Assembly (NCBI RefSeq): GCF_009911795.1
Contig: NZ_CP047898.1
Span: 3,906,001 to 3,970,000 of the forward strand
DNA length: 64,000 bases
Direction: 5' to 3'
Source: Pseudarthrobacter psychrotolerans
Lineage (GTDB): Bacteria; Actinomycetota; Actinomycetes; Actinomycetales; Micrococcaceae
Shown: positions 9,495 through 19,188 of the stretch, piece by piece
Numbering within the stretch: position 1 is the first letter of the stretch
Layout: the number at the start of each line of letters is the position of its first letter
The notes under the pieces: generated by a model
The model's database searches: none
Seen by the model: only the letters and a program-made list of their open reading frames with translations
What the model was told of the DNA's origin: nothing
Position numbers and translations under genes: made by a program

Positions 9495-11204
9495 ATGGCA
9501 CCCGCCGATTTCACTACCGGTGCCCGTCCGGTCAAAGCAGCCCGCGGCACTGAGCTCACCGCCAAGAGCTGGCAGACCGAAGCCCCGCTGCGCATGCTGA
9601 TGAACAACCTGGACCCCGAGGTGGCTGAACGCCCCGATGACCTGGTGGTCTACGGTGGCACCGGCCGTGCCGTGCGGTCCTGGGCCGCGTTCGACGCCAT
9701 CACCCGCACCCTGGAGACCATGGAAAACGACGAGACCCTCCTGGTCCAGTCCGGCAAACCGGTGGGTGTCTTCCGCACCAATGAGTGGGCACCTCGGGTG
9801 CTGCTCGCCAACTCCAACCTCGTGGGCGACTGGGCCAACTGGCCCGAATTCCGCCGGCTGGAGGCCGAGGGCCTGATGATGTACGGCCAGATGACCGCCG
9901 GGTCCTGGATCTACATCGGTACCCAGGGCATCCTGCAGGGCACCTTCGAGACCTTCGCCGCGATCGCCCGCAAACTCACCGGTGACGAGGACGGCACGCT
10001 CGCCGGCACGCTGACCCTCACCGGCGGCTGCGGCGGCATGGGCGGCGCCCAGCCGCTCGCCGTCACCATGAACGAAGGCGCCTGCCTGATTGTCGACGTC
10101 GACGAAAGCCACCTCCGGCGGCGGGCCGGCAAACGCTACCTCGACGAGGTCGAAACGGACCTCGACACCGCGATCGCCAAGGTCCTCAAAGCCAAGGAAG
10201 AGCGCCGCGGCTGGTCCGTGGGCTACGTCGGCAACGCCGCCGAGGTCTTCCCCGAGATCCTGCGCCGCCACAACGCCGGGGAACTCACCGTGGACATCGT
10301 CACGGACCAGACCTCCGCGCACGATCCCCTGTCCTACCTGCCCGAAGGCATCACGGTGGAGGAATGGCACGGCGAGGCCGCCGCCGACCCGGAAGGCTTC
10401 ACCAAGAAGGCCCAGGCCTCCATGGCCCGGCACGTCCAGGCCATGGTCGAGTTCCAGGACGCCGGCGCCGAGGTCTTCGACTACGGCAACTCGATCCGGG
10501 ATGAGGCCCGCAAGGGCGGCTACAACCGCGCCTTCGAATTCCCCGGCTTCGTCCCGGCGTACATCCGGCCGCTGTTCTGCGAAGGCTTGGGCCCGTTCCG
10601 CTGGGTTGCCCTCTCGGGCGACCCGGAGGACATCGCCGTCACGGACAAGGCCATCAAGGAACTCTTCCCCGAGAACAAGCACCTGCACCGCTGGATCGAC
10701 GCCGCGCAGGAACGCGTCGAGTTCGAAGGCCTGCCGGCCCGGATCTGCTGGCTCGGCTATGGCGACCGCGCCAAGGCCGGCCTGCTGTTCAACCAGCTCG
10801 TCAAGGAAGGCAAGGTCAAGGCCCCCATCGTGATCGGCCGCGACCACCTCGACTCCGGCTCCGTCGCCTCCCCGTACCGCGAAACCGAGGCCATGGCCGA
10901 CGGCTCCGACGCGATCGCGGACTGGCCGCTGCTCAACGCCCTGCTCAACACCGCCTCCGGCGCCACCTGGGTCTCGATCCACCACGGCGGCGGCGTCGGC
11001 ATCGGCCGCTCCATCCACGCAGGCCAGGTCTCCGTCGCCGACGGCACCGACCTCGCCGCGCAGAAACTCGAACGCCTCCTCACCAACGACCCCGGCATGG
11101 GCGTCATCCGCCACGCCGACGCCGGCTACGACCGCGCCCTCGACGTCGCCAAAGAACGCGGCGTCCGCATCCCGATGCAAGAGATAGCGTCCGAAACCCG
11201 CTAA
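9495..11204 (+). CDS. hutU: urocanate hydratase
   Basis: HutU (urocanase) adds water to urocanate to give 4-imidazolone-5-propionate, the second step of histidine breakdown, using tightly bound NAD+. The 569-residue length and the glycine-rich NAD site [14 protein letters not shown] (near residue 177) are diagnostic. Further conserved blocks are [11 protein letters not shown] and [21 protein letters not shown] 9495 has AAGGAG at 9483-9488; an upstream in-frame start at 9429 would precede this ribosome site. It is followed by hutH after a 100-nt gap that contains a palindromic repeat, so the two may or may not be one transcript. Confidence 0.97.
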   Translation: MAPADFTTGARPVKAARGTELTAKSWQTEAPLRMLMNNLDPEVAERPDDLVVYGGTGRAVRSWAAFDAITRTLETMENDETLLVQSGKPVGVFRTNEWAPRVLLANSNLVGDWANWPEFRRLEAEGLMMYGQMTAGSWIYIGTQGILQGTFETFAAIARKLTGDEDGTLAGTLTLTGGCGGMGGAQPLAVTMNEGACLIVDVDESHLRRRAGKRYLDEVETDLDTAIAKVLKAKEERRGWSVGYVGNAAEVFPEILRRHNAGELTVDIVTDQTSAHDPLSYLPEGITVEEWHGEAAADPEGFTKKAQASMARHVQAMVEFQDAGAEVFDYGNSIRDEARKGGYNRAFEFPGFVPAYIRPLFCEGLGPFRWVALSGDPEDIAVTDKAIKELFPENKHLHRWIDAAQERVEFEGLPARICWLGYGDRAKAGLLFNQLVKEGKVKAPIVIGRDHLDSGSVASPYRETEAMADGSDAIADWPLLNALLNTASGATWVSIHHGGGVGIGRSIHAGQVSVADGTDLAAQKLERLLTNDPGMGVIRHADAGYDRALDVAKERGVRIPMQEIASETR

Positions 11205-11221
11205 CCGAGGCCCAACCCAAC

Positions 11222-11281
11222 ATCGATTGCTCCGTAGCTGCCGTTTAGAACCCCCAAAAGGGCATTTACGGAGCAATCGAT
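11222..11281. repeat. 60-nt palindromic repeat, copy 1 (hutU-hutH gap)
   Basis: Outer arms ATCGATTGCTCCGTA (11222-11236) and its exact complement (11267-11281). The same arms recur at 49075-49134 and 52913-52972. This copy has diverged in its inner stem. It starts 18 nt after the hutU stop and ends 23 nt before the hutH start. Confidence 0.85.
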
Positions 11282-11304
11282 GAGAATGAAGAAGGAATCA
11301 CAAA

Positions 11305-12897
11305 GTGACCATCACCACGAACGAAGCGCTCACCGTCACCCTCGGCTCCAGTGGCGTCACGCCCGAGGACGTTGTCGCCGTCGCCCGTCACAACGCCCAG
11401 GTGACCGTAGCCCAGGAAGCGCTGGACGCGGTGGCCAAGGTCCGCGCGCACATCGACGAACTGGCGCACAGCGAAACACCCGCCTACGGCATCTCCACCG
11501 GCTTTGGTGCTCTGGCCAACCGGCATATCCCCAGCGAGCTGCGCACCCAGCTGCAGAAGTCCCTCATCCGCAGCCACGCCGCCGGCATGGGCCCGGCCGT
11601 GGAGCGCGAGGTGGTCCGCGGCATCATGTTCCTGCGCGCCAAGACTCTCGCGTCCGGCCGCGCCGGGGTCCGCCCCGTCGTCCTGCAGACCATGGTGGAC
11701 GTGCTCAATGCCGGCATCACACCGGTGGTCCGCGAGTTCGGCTCGCTCGGCTGCTCCGGCGACCTCGCCCCGCTGTCCCACTGCGCCCTGGTGCTGATGG
11801 GCGAGGGCCAGGCGGAAGGGCCCGACGGCGTGACGTACGGCGGGCGGGGGGAGGCGCCTGTCGCTGAGCTGCTCGCCGGCCACGGCATCGAACCGGTCAC
11901 CCTCGCCGAGAAAGAAGGACTGGCGCTGGTCAACGGCACCGAGGGCATGCTGGGCATGCTCCTGATGGCCATCGCGGACATCCGCCAGTTGCTCACGACG
12001 GCGGACATCACCGCCGCGCTCAGTGTCGAGGCGCTGCTCGGTACAGACCAGGTCTTTGTACCGGAGCTGCATGCGGCGTTGCGTCCGCACCCCGGCCAGG
12101 CCGCCAGCGCTGACAACATGCTGCGTGTGCTGTCGAACTCCCCGATCGTGGCCTCGCACCGGGTGGGGGACTCCAAAGTCCAGGACGCCTACTCGCTGCG
12201 TTGCGCGCCGCAGGTGGCCGGGGCCGCCCGGGACACGGTGGACTACGCCGCGCTTGTGGCATCCCGTGAGCTCGCCGCGGCCATCGACAACCCGGTGGTC
12301 CTGCCGGACGGGCGCGTGAGTTCCAACGGCAACTTCCACGGCGCACCCGTGGCCTATGTGCTCGACTTCCTGGCCATCGCCGTCGCGGACCTTAGCTCCA
12401 TCGCCGAACGCCGCACGGACCGCATGCTTGACCCGGCGCGTTCGCACGGGCTGCCGGCCTTCCTGGCCGCAGATCCGGGCGTGGACTCGGGCCTGATGAT
12501 CGCGCAGTACACACAAGCAGGGCTGGTCTCGGACAACAAGCGCCTGGCCGTCCCGGCCTCGGTGGATTCCATCCCCAGCTCCGCCATGCAGGAAGACCAT
12601 GTCTCCATGGGCTGGCACGCGGCCCGAAAGCTGCGCAAGGCCGTGGAGAACCTCCGCCGCGTCCTGGCCATCGAACTGGTGACGAGTGCGCGAGCCATCG
12701 ACATGCGGACGCAGCTGTCCGACGGCGAGCTCACACCAGGCCCGGCAGGCGCTGCCGTGATCGGGGTGCTGCGGTCCGTCGTCGAAGGCCCCGGAACCGA
12801 CCGGTTCCTGTCACCGGAGCTGGAAGCGGCTGACCGTTTGGTTGCCTCAGGAAAGGTCCGGGCGGCCGCCGAATCCGCCGTCGGAATTCTTGCCTGA
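11305..12897 (+). CDS. hutH: histidine ammonia-lyase
   Basis: HutH removes ammonia from L-histidine to give urocanate. The 530-residue protein has the family blocks YGISTGFGALANRHI, QKSLIRSHAAGMG and FGSLGCSGDLAPLSH. The self-made MIO cofactor forms from the tripeptide at residues 150-152, here Cys-Ser-Gly instead of the textbook Ala-Ser-Gly. I believe this variant occurs in other actinobacterial HutH proteins. The start is GTG 11305 with an AAGGA-type ribosome site (11291-11296). It works with hutU and the distant hutG; hutI (imidazolonepropionase) is not in the window. Confidence 0.97.
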   Translation: MTITTNEALTVTLGSSGVTPEDVVAVARHNAQVTVAQEALDAVAKVRAHIDELAHSETPAYGISTGFGALANRHIPSELRTQLQKSLIRSHAAGMGPAVEREVVRGIMFLRAKTLASGRAGVRPVVLQTMVDVLNAGITPVVREFGSLGCSGDLAPLSHCALVLMGEGQAEGPDGVTYGGRGEAPVAELLAGHGIEPVTLAEKEGLALVNGTEGMLGMLLMAIADIRQLLTTADITAALSVEALLGTDQVFVPELHAALRPHPGQAASADNMLRVLSNSPIVASHRVGDSKVQDAYSLRCAPQVAGAARDTVDYAALVASRELAAAIDNPVVLPDGRVSSNGNFHGAPVAYVLDFLAIAVADLSSIAERRTDRMLDPARSHGLPAFLAADPGVDSGLMIAQYTQAGLVSDNKRLAVPASVDSIPSSAMQEDHVSMGWHAARKLRKAVENLRRVLAIELVTSARAIDMRTQLSDGELTPGPAGAAVIGVLRSVVEGPGTDRFLSPELEAADRLVASGKVRAAAESAVGILA

Positions 12898-13057
12898 GCG
12901 GGAATATTCTTCAGTCCTGCTACGAAATTCGACCAATGTCGAAATATGGTGCGACACGGACATTTGGGCGCCGGGACTGTAGTAGAAATGAAGGTGTAGT
13001 AAAAGTCACATCAACGAGGCTGTGGCGCAGGACGTATACAAAGGGGTAGAAGTTCAG

Positions 13058-13294
13058 ATGAAAGCACGTGGAGCGGTTCTGTCGAGGCGTAATGTCCATT
13101 CGGCCACCATCTCGGAGTGGGGAACGCTCAAAGCTGGGGACCAGGTGGAAATCATCAAACACGCGCACGTCATTGCGGCGGGCGAAGTGGAAGAAGTATC
13201 GCAGAGCGGGAACGTGCTGTGGCTCGTGCCGGCCACTCCGTCAGAGAAGGAACTTTTCCTTAAGTCCGACGGCGTGGAAGTCCGCAGGAGCTAG
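13058..13294 (+). CDS. small conserved-looking protein of unknown function
   Basis: This 78-residue basic protein starts MKARGAVLSRR and is predicted to be mostly beta strand: GDQVEIIKHAHVIAAGEVEE, then GNVLWLVPATPSEKELFL, suggestive of a small SH3-like or KOW-like barrel. No domain is recognised with confidence. ATG 13058 follows AAGGGG at 13040-13045, at rather long spacing; a GTG at 13022 would extend it by 12 residues. It is followed at once by a strong terminator, which supports it as a real transcribed gene. Confidence 0.6.
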   Translation: MKARGAVLSRRNVHSATISEWGTLKAGDQVEIIKHAHVIAAGEVEEVSQSGNVLWLVPATPSEKELFLKSDGVEVRRS

Positions 13295-13315
13295 GAACGC
13301 AAGACCAAAACGCAG

Positions 13316-13357
13316 AAGAGTCCCTGCCTTCCGTTACCGGAGGGCAGGGACTCTTTT
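13316..13357 (+). terminator. strong Rho-independent terminator
   Basis: The stem AAGAGTCCCTGCC-TTCCG (13316-13333) pairs with 13338-13355 across a TTAC loop, with one mismatch, followed by TTTT. It lies between convergent genes and could serve both strands because the left flank is A-rich. Confidence 0.9.
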
Positions 13358-13417
13358 GCGTGGATCCCGGGCTGAAACGAAGTCCGGACCGAGCGGCGGA
13401 TCCAGGGCCGAACCCGC

Positions 13418-13675
13418 TCAGGCTGCAATGCTTTCGTACGTTTTGCCGAAGGGGACTGACTCGTCCAGGGCAACGGTGAATCGTCCGGGGTGCAGTCGCG
13501 TAACAAGGATGCCGCAGGCCGCGTCTGTTGCCGGCTCGATCAGCGTGGCAACAGCGTTGTCCAGGCCTTCGTGCATCTCGTGCGCAGTGGAAAACTGCAG
13601 GTCGATGGACAGGGCATCTGCGGCTTCGACGGCCGTAACGGCGGCCACGGGGCGTTCCAATGTTGCTGTAGTCAT
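13418..13675 (-). CDS. small hypothetical protein (85 residues)
   Basis: The 85-residue product starts MTTATLERPVAAVTAVEAAD and contains STAHEMHEGLDNAVATLIEP and CGILVTRLHPGRFTVALDES. It reads as an alpha/beta protein with sensible actinobacterial codon use. I do not recognise a family. The ATG at 13675 is preferred over an upstream GTG-type extension. It is followed by the shared terminator at 13316-13357. Confidence 0.6.
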   Translation of the reverse strand: MTTATLERPVAAVTAVEAADALSIDLQFSTAHEMHEGLDNAVATLIEPATDAACGILVTRLHPGRFTVALDESVPFGKTYESIAA

Positions 13676-13744
13676 AGGTTCAACTATACCGGCCGAGGAC
13701 ATTGGATGTCAGATGACTGCTATCTCTAGCGCTCAGACGCCGAA

Positions 13745-13807
13745 AATCCGAAGCTTGTTCGCTGAACCGCCCCGTCAAGGTGCGGTCTCGCGAACAAACT
13801 TCGGATT
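13745..13807. repeat. inverted repeat downstream of the universal stress protein
   Basis: Outer arms AATCCGAAGCTTGTTCGC (13745-13762) and its complement with one mismatch (13790-13807). The inside holds a second hairpin (ACCGC / GCGGT). It starts 17 nt beyond the stress gene stop, in the same nested-stem layout as the repeats at 9290 and 11222 but with unrelated sequence. Confidence 0.75.
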
Positions 13808-13823
13808 GAAGGTTGTGCCTGGA

Positions 13824-14225
13824 TCAGCCCGTCGTTACAGCCTTCACGGCCAGCACGGGACAATCAGCCTCGAGGAGGATCCGCTGCGATGTGCTGCCCA
13901 TGATCAGTTTGCCCACCGGGGTGCGTCGGCGCAGGCCGATCACAATCAGTGATGCGTTGTGCTCCTCGGCAGCGTCCAGCACCTCTGCCGCGGCGTCGTG
14001 TCCGCGGACCGGCTGCTTGATGACATGCTCAATCCCATGCGAATCCAGACGTTCCTCGATACCCTGCATCTCGTCTTCCTGCGCGTAGCGGTTGTCCACC
14101 AGCGCATCACCCTTGGACGAGTTGATGACCAGCAGGGTGGCGCTGGCATTCCGGGCCTCGGCGATGGCCTGCGTCAGGGCGGCTTCGCCCTCTGGGGTAG
14201 GGACGTATCCTACAACGATCGTCAT
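13824..14225 (-). CDS. universal stress protein, single UspA domain
   Basis: This 133-residue UspA-fold protein begins MTIVVGYVPTPEGEAAL and has the ATP-binding loop near its C-terminus in the form GLRRRTPVGKLIMGSTSQRI, i.e. G-2X-G-9X-G(S/T). That makes it an ATP-binding type. USPs accumulate under starvation and stress. It lies 62 nt after the end of tctA on the same strand, so it may be transcribed together with the tricarboxylate transporter. Confidence 0.9.
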   Translation of the reverse strand: MTIVVGYVPTPEGEAALTQAIAEARNASATLLVINSSKGDALVDNRYAQEDEMQGIEERLDSHGIEHVIKQPVRGHDAAAEVLDAAEEHNASLIVIGLRRRTPVGKLIMGSTSQRILLEADCPVLAVKAVTTG

Positions 14226-14287
14226 GAATGCTCCTTGATTCTGCTGACTGTGGATAGGTGGCGTGCGGCGAAGTGCTCGGCGGCTGT

Positions 14288-15826
14288 TCAGTCGCTGTAG
14301 TCGGCTCCGCCGGAATTGGCGGGAATCAGCGGATTGTTCCCCGGGCGGTTCCGGCGGATCAGCTTGAACAGCAGCGGCCACAGGAGGATGAGGGCGATGA
14401 TGATGTAAATGCCGACGGCGATCGGCTCGCTCCAGAGGCCGGCAGGGTCACCGGCGCTGAGCTGCAGCGTCTGGCGGAGCTGCTTTTCGATGCGTGGTCC
14501 GAGGATGACACCGAGGATGAGCGGCAGGACGGGAAGTCCGAACCGCCGCATCATAAAGCCAAGCGCTCCGAGCGCCAGCAGGAGCCCCAGGTCGAACGCC
14601 TGTAGGTTCACCGAATAGGCGCCCAGCGTGGCGAAAAACAGGATGCCGGCATACAGGTAGGGACGCGGAATCTGCAGGAGCTTGGCCCACAACGGTGCCA
14701 GGGGCAGGTTGATGATCAGGAGCAGGAAGTTGCCGATGAAGAGGCTCGCGATGAGTGCCCACACCAGCGGTCCCTGGCTTTCGAACAGCTGCGGTCCGGG
14801 CTGGATGCCGTACTGCGTGAAAGCTGCCAGCATCACCGCGGCCGTAGCGTTGGTGGGCAGGCCCAGAGCCAGCATGGGAGTCAGGGTGCCGGCAGCGGCA
14901 GCGTTGTTCGCTGCTTCCGGACCGGCCACGCCTTCGATGGCGCCCTTGCCGAACTGCTCGGGGTGCTTGCTGAGCCGCTTCTCGGTGACGTAGGAAAGGA
15001 ACGTGGGGATCTCGGCACCGCCGGCAGGAAGTGCGCCGAACGGGAAACCAAGGGCGGTTCCACGGAGCCAGGGCTTCCAGGACCGCTTCCAGTCCTCTTT
15101 GCCCATCCAGGGCTGGCCCACCGGAATGATCTGCATCGGGGTCCGGCGCAGGTGCGCCGCAACCCACAGTGCCTCGCCCACGGCGAAGATCGCCACAGCC
15201 ACCACCACGATGTCCAGGCCATCAGCCAGGAGCGGCACGCCGAACGTGAGCCGGGCCTGGCCCGTGACAACGTCCAGGCCCACCAGGCCGATGGCGAGGC
15301 CAAGGCCCAGGGACGCGAAGCCCCGGAGCCGTGAGGAGCCCAGGACGGCGGTGACCGCCAGCAGGGCCAGAACCATGATGGCGAAGTAGCTGGGGGCGCC
15401 CAGGCTTATGGCGAACTTCACCACGATCGGCGCGCAGACGGCGAGGAGGGTGGTGCCGATGGTGCCGGCCACGAACGAGCCGATGGCCGCCGTCGCCAGT
15501 GCCTGCGCGGCCCTGCCGGCTTTCGCCATCTTGTTGCCTTCGATGGCCGTGACCACAGACGACGATTCACCCGGGGTGTTAAGCAGGATGGAGGTGGTGG
15601 AGCCGCCGTACATGCCGCCGTAATATATGCCGGCGAACATGATGAAGGCGCTGGTGGGTTCCAAGGCGTACGTGACTGGAAGCAGGAGCGCGACGGTCAT
15701 GGCAGGGCCAAGGCCCGGGAGGACGCCGACGGCGGTACCCAGGACGACGCCGATCACGGCGTAGAGGAAATTCATGGGGGTCAGGGCGGTGGCAAAGCCG
15801 TCCATCAGGGAGGAGAAGACATCCAT
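14288..15826 (-). CDS. tctA: tripartite tricarboxylate transporter, large membrane subunit TctA
   Basis: This 512-residue protein has about twelve membrane helices and the two TctA signatures: [20 protein letters not shown] near the N-terminus and [20 protein letters not shown] in the middle. TctA is the main channel subunit of secondary transporters for citrate and other carboxylates, working with TctB and a high-affinity binding protein. Its ATG overlaps the last base of tctB, so the genes are translationally coupled. The substrate is not fixed by sequence. Confidence 0.95.
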   Translation of the reverse strand: MDVFSSLMDGFATALTPMNFLYAVIGVVLGTAVGVLPGLGPAMTVALLLPVTYALEPTSAFIMFAGIYYGGMYGGSTTSILLNTPGESSSVVTAIEGNKMAKAGRAAQALATAAIGSFVAGTIGTTLLAVCAPIVVKFAISLGAPSYFAIMVLALLAVTAVLGSSRLRGFASLGLGLAIGLVGLDVVTGQARLTFGVPLLADGLDIVVVAVAIFAVGEALWVAAHLRRTPMQIIPVGQPWMGKEDWKRSWKPWLRGTALGFPFGALPAGGAEIPTFLSYVTEKRLSKHPEQFGKGAIEGVAGPEAANNAAAAGTLTPMLALGLPTNATAAVMLAAFTQYGIQPGPQLFESQGPLVWALIASLFIGNFLLLIINLPLAPLWAKLLQIPRPYLYAGILFFATLGAYSVNLQAFDLGLLLALGALGFMMRRFGLPVLPLILGVILGPRIEKQLRQTLQLSAGDPAGLWSEPIAVGIYIIIALILLWPLLFKLIRRNRPGNNPLIPANSGGADYSD

Positions 15827-16338
15827 CAGAGAATCCCTTCCAGGAGACCGGCGGGCAGGTTAATGCCAAGGCCAAGGTAGAAGCCGTAAAAGGTCAGGAG
15901 GGACATCGCCACGGAGATGAGACCGTCGCGGATGTAGTTCCGGCCGCCCAGTGCCCACACGCTTCCCCAGAACAGGATGGTGCCGGAGATGACCCACCCG
16001 GCCCAGTCGATCAGCAGGATGTTCGCGATGAAGGCGCCTGCCAGCGGCAGGACGGTCTTCCAGTCGGCGGGGTGGGAAAGGTCCACGTCCTCGCCGCCTT
16101 CCGCTTCACCCTTGCCGCCGCGGAGCACATTGATGGCGAGCATCACGGCGCAGACCAGCAACATGCCGCCCACGATGAACGGCAGGGTCTTCGGTCCTAC
16201 GGGATCAGTGCGGGAGTACGTGGTGGCGATGCGGGTTGCATCCCAGATGACCAGGGCCCCGGCCGCCCCGAGCAGGAGGGCAACCCCCAGCTCGGAGCGG
16301 CCCTTGAGCCGTGAGGCCAATGTTGGTGAGGAGCTCAC
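15826..16338 (-). CDS. tctB: tripartite tricarboxylate transporter, small membrane subunit TctB
   Basis: This 170-residue protein has four predicted membrane helices, the usual size and layout of Tct[16 protein letters not shown] at the second helix is family-like. It lies between tctC and tctA with overlaps at both ends (4 nt with tctC, 1 nt with tctA), which is the normal order of this three-component system. Confidence 0.9.
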   Translation of the reverse strand: MSSSPTLASRLKGRSELGVALLLGAAGALVIWDATRIATTYSRTDPVGPKTLPFIVGGMLLVCAVMLAINVLRGGKGEAEGGEDVDLSHPADWKTVLPLAGAFIANILLIDWAGWVISGTILFWGSVWALGGRNYIRDGLISVAMSLLTFYGFYLGLGINLPAGLLEGIL

Positions 16339-17341
16339 GCCAGGCCAAGCTTCGTGAGGACGTCCGCCACCCGCTTGTCCTGCTCGGTCAGGAAGGTTTC
16401 GAACGCGGCGCCGGTGATGAAGGCGTCGCTCCAGCTGTTGGTCTTCAGGGCTTCCTTCCAGGCGGCCGTGCCGTGCATCTTTTCGAGTGCCGCGATCAGC
16501 TTGGCCTTGTCGGCGTCGGTGATGCCGGGAGGGGCCACGATGCCGCGCCAGTTTGTGAACACCAGGTCGATGTTCGATTCCTTCAGGGTGGGGGCATCCA
16601 CGCCGTCGAGCCGCTTCTCGCCGCTCGTGGCCAGGACGCGGACCTCGCCGGATTCGATCTGCTTGAGGTATTCGCCTGCGCCGGATGCCGCGAAGCCCAC
16701 CTTGTTGCCGAGGATGGCCGGGAGGAGGTCTCCGCCGCCGTCGTAGGACACGAAGTTCACCTTGGTGGCGTCGATGCCCAAGGCTCCGGCGAGCTGCATG
16801 GGCAGCAGGTGGTCGGGGCCGCCGGGGGAGGAACCGCCGCCAACGCTGATGGAGCCGGGGTCAGCCTTCCAGGCCGTGGCCAGGTCATCGATGGTTTTGT
16901 AGGGTGAGTCCTTGTTGACCATGATGGCGCCGGGCTCTTCGATGAGGCGGGCGAGCGGGGTGGTGGCGGTCAGCTTGGACTCGGACTTGTTGGTGTAGCT
17001 CGCGCCCACCACGCCCAGGCCCATGAGCATAGTGAGGTCGCCGTTGCCCTTTTCGTTGACGATGCGGGCCAGGCCCACGGTTCCGCCGGCGCCGGCGAGG
17101 TTGAAGACTTCAGTGTTCGTGGCGACCTTCTCGGCGTCGAGAACCTTCGCCGCCACGCGGGCGGTGGTGTCATAGCCGCCGCCGGGAGTGTTGGGGACCA
17201 TGATCTGGAGCCCGGTCAGTGGGCCGGCAGCAGCGCCGGAGCTGGCGTCGGTGGAGCTTTTCCCGGTGGCACCGCAGCCGGTGGCCATCAGGGCGATGCC
17301 GGCGGCGACGCGGCAATTCGCAATGCGCGGATCTGGCGCAT
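16335..17341 (-). CDS. tctC: tricarboxylate-binding lipoprotein TctC, start region frameshifted
   Basis: The body (LQIMVPNTPGGGYDTTARVA...) is a Bug/TctC extracytoplasmic binding protein. In the frame as given, the N-terminus (starting MLNIFREEEHHAP at 17372) is not a signal peptide. Another frame has an ATG at 17341 with a good GAAGAGGAA ribosome site. Adding one base near 17308-17311 joins MRQIRALRIAA to VAAGIALMATGC, a textbook lipoprotein signal with lipobox Cys23, and makes 335 residues. The gene is therefore probably intact, with a one-base sequencing deletion. It leads the tctCBA unit, divergent from the two-component genes. Confidence 0.88.
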
Positions 17342-17547
17342 GGTGTTCCTCTTCTCTAAAAATGTTCAGCAAAGACTGACTCGTGATCCGATGCTAGGCG
17401 GCTAAGTGACAGGCATCACTCTTGTGTAAGCAGAGAAAGTTAAGTTCATTGCGTTCACGTTTCCGGCGGCCCACCGTGGCTCAGCAGTAGGCATAGTTCA
17501 GGTAGCCTGACCACCAGAGACCCGACAACAAGAGGAAATGAACCACA
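17342..17547. promoter_or_regulatory. divergent promoter region between tctC and the sensor kinase
   Basis: This 206-nt AT-richer stretch separates divergent tctCBA and the CitA-type kinase. It should hold both promoters and the response-regulator sites. I see no clear palindrome. Confidence 0.5.
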
Positions 17548-19188
17548 GTGACTCGACGAAGAGGCATGTCCCTTGCGGGGCAGTACCTGGTTCTGCAGTT
17601 GCTCATCGTTTTCGCCGTCCTGGTGGCCGTGGTGGCCATCTCCCTGGCCCAGTCCGCTGCAGCATTCGAGCGGGTTGAGGGGCGCCGGGCGCTCTCCGCT
17701 GCCGAAGCCCTGGGTGCCAATCCCACCGTACGGGCACTGCTGCCCGCGGCCGAACCGCGCGGCGGCTCGGCCCTTCCCGCCGTGGCCGAGTCCGTGCGGA
17801 CAGTCTCCGGATCCTCGCACGTAGCGCTCGCCAAGCTTGACCGCACAGTGGTAGCCTCCTCCAATCCCGACCTTTTGGGCCAGCCGCTGGAACTCGGTGC
17901 CAGCCGCGTGCTGGAAGGCCGCGCCTGGACCGGCGTGGTGGACGGATCCGGCACGGAGGAACTGTCCGCCCACGTTCCGGTCCTGGACGACGCCGGGATT
18001 ATGATCGGCATCGCGTCCATCAGCCGCAATTACCCGTCCATCCTGGAGCGGCTGGGGGACGCCGTGCCCAACCTCCTCACCTATCTCGGCGTGGCCAGCG
18101 TGCTGGGTGTTGCCGGTTCGCTGCTGCTCTCCCGCCGGGTGAAGCGGCAGACCCTGGGCATGGAACCGAGCGAAATTACCGGCCTGGTGGAGAACCGCGA
18201 GGCCATGCTCCATGGCCTGAAGGAGGGAGTGGTGGCGCTGGACCCGCACGAGCGGATCACCGTGGCCAACGACAGCGCCCGCGCACTGCTTGGCCTCCCC
18301 GCTGACTGTGTGGGCAAGCGGCTCGCCGGCCTGACCGTCGAACCGGCCCTCAAGGAAGTCCTCACCCGGGAGCAGCCGGAGCCGGACCAGCTGGTGCTTG
18401 TTGGCGACCGGCTGGTGGTGCTGAACCGGGTCCCCATCCTTTCGCGCGGCCGCGACATCGGTTCCGTCACCACACTGCGTGACCGGACGGAACTGTCCGC
18501 ACTGGAGCGGGAACTCGGAGCCACCCGGACGGCCACCGACACGCTCCGCGCCCAGGCCCACGAATTCGCCAACCAGCTGCATGTGATCTCCGGCCTCATC
18601 CAGATCGGGGAATACGATTCCGTGGTCCAGTTCGTCAACGGTGCCACGCTGGACCGGACCCGGCTCAACGACGAAGTCACCAGCCGCATCGAGGACCCGG
18701 CGCTCGCCGCGCTCCTGATCGCCAAGTCGAGCCTGGCCACCGAACACGGGGTCACCCTGCAGCTCGACCCGGAATCCGGGCTGGAGCGCGTTGACGATGA
18801 GTTGTCCCGGGACCTCACCACCGTCGTCGGGAACCTGGTGGACAACGCGTTCGACGCCGTCACCGGGCTTCCGGAGGCAGTGGTCAGGGTGCTCGTGGAG
18901 GACACCGCCGACGGCGTCACGGTCACCGTCCGTGATTCCGGCCCCGGCGTTAGCGGGGATCCGGGGGAGATCTTCCGGCAGGGTTTCACCACCAAGGAGC
19001 CCGGCCCCGGCGGCAGCAGGGGCTTCGGCCTGGCGCTTTCACGGGTGGTCTGTCGGCGGAGCGGCGGCGACCTCACGGTAACCAACAACAACGGGGCGGT
19101 CTTCACCGCCCGGCTGGAACGAACCCCGTTGGAACCAACCAGGCCGGATCGAACCCGCCCGGAACAAACACGGAGACTGCAGCAATGA
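17548..19188 (+). CDS. CitA/DcuS-family sensor histidine kinase
   Basis: This 546-residue protein has a membrane helix at about 12-34, an extracytoplasmic PAS-like sensor domain at 35-175, a second helix near 176-195, a cytoplasmic PAS domain at about 212-312, a dimerisation/H-box with AHEFANQLH (His338) and an ATPase domain with LVDNAFDA and RGFGLALSRVV. This is the carboxylate-sensing family. It starts with GTG and overlaps the response regulator by ATGA. Position opposite tctCBA suggests it senses the carboxylate that transporter takes up. Confidence 0.92.
   Translation: MTRRRGMSLAGQYLVLQLLIVFAVLVAVVAISLAQSAAAFERVEGRRALSAAEALGANPTVRALLPAAEPRGGSALPAVAESVRTVSGSSHVALAKLDRTVVASSNPDLLGQPLELGASRVLEGRAWTGVVDGSGTEELSAHVPVLDDAGIMIGIASISRNYPSILERLGDAVPNLLTYLGVASVLGVAGSLLLSRRVKRQTLGMEPSEITGLVENREAMLHGLKEGVVALDPHERITVANDSARALLGLPADCVGKRLAGLTVEPALKEVLTREQPEPDQLVLVGDRLVVLNRVPILSRGRDIGSVTTLRDRTELSALERELGATRTATDTLRAQAHEFANQLHVISGLIQIGEYDSVVQFVNGATLDRTRLNDEVTSRIEDPALAALLIAKSSLATEHGVTLQLDPESGLERVDDELSRDLTTVVGNLVDNAFDAVTGLPEAVVRVLVEDTADGVTVTVRDSGPGVSGDPGEIFRQGFTTKEPGPGGSRGFGLALSRVVCRRSGGDLTVTNNNGAVFTARLERTPLEPTRPDRTRPEQTRRLQQ

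Noticed and set aside
8613..11276. An 887-codon open frame on the minus strand across the IclR and hutU genes
   Set aside because: It is antisense to two clear genes, its product is low-complexity Gly/Asp/Val/Arg, and it has no domain. This is the usual open antisense frame of high-GC DNA.
11266..12618. A 450-codon minus-strand frame across hutH
   Set aside because: Antisense to a highly conserved enzyme; composition typical of a shadow frame.
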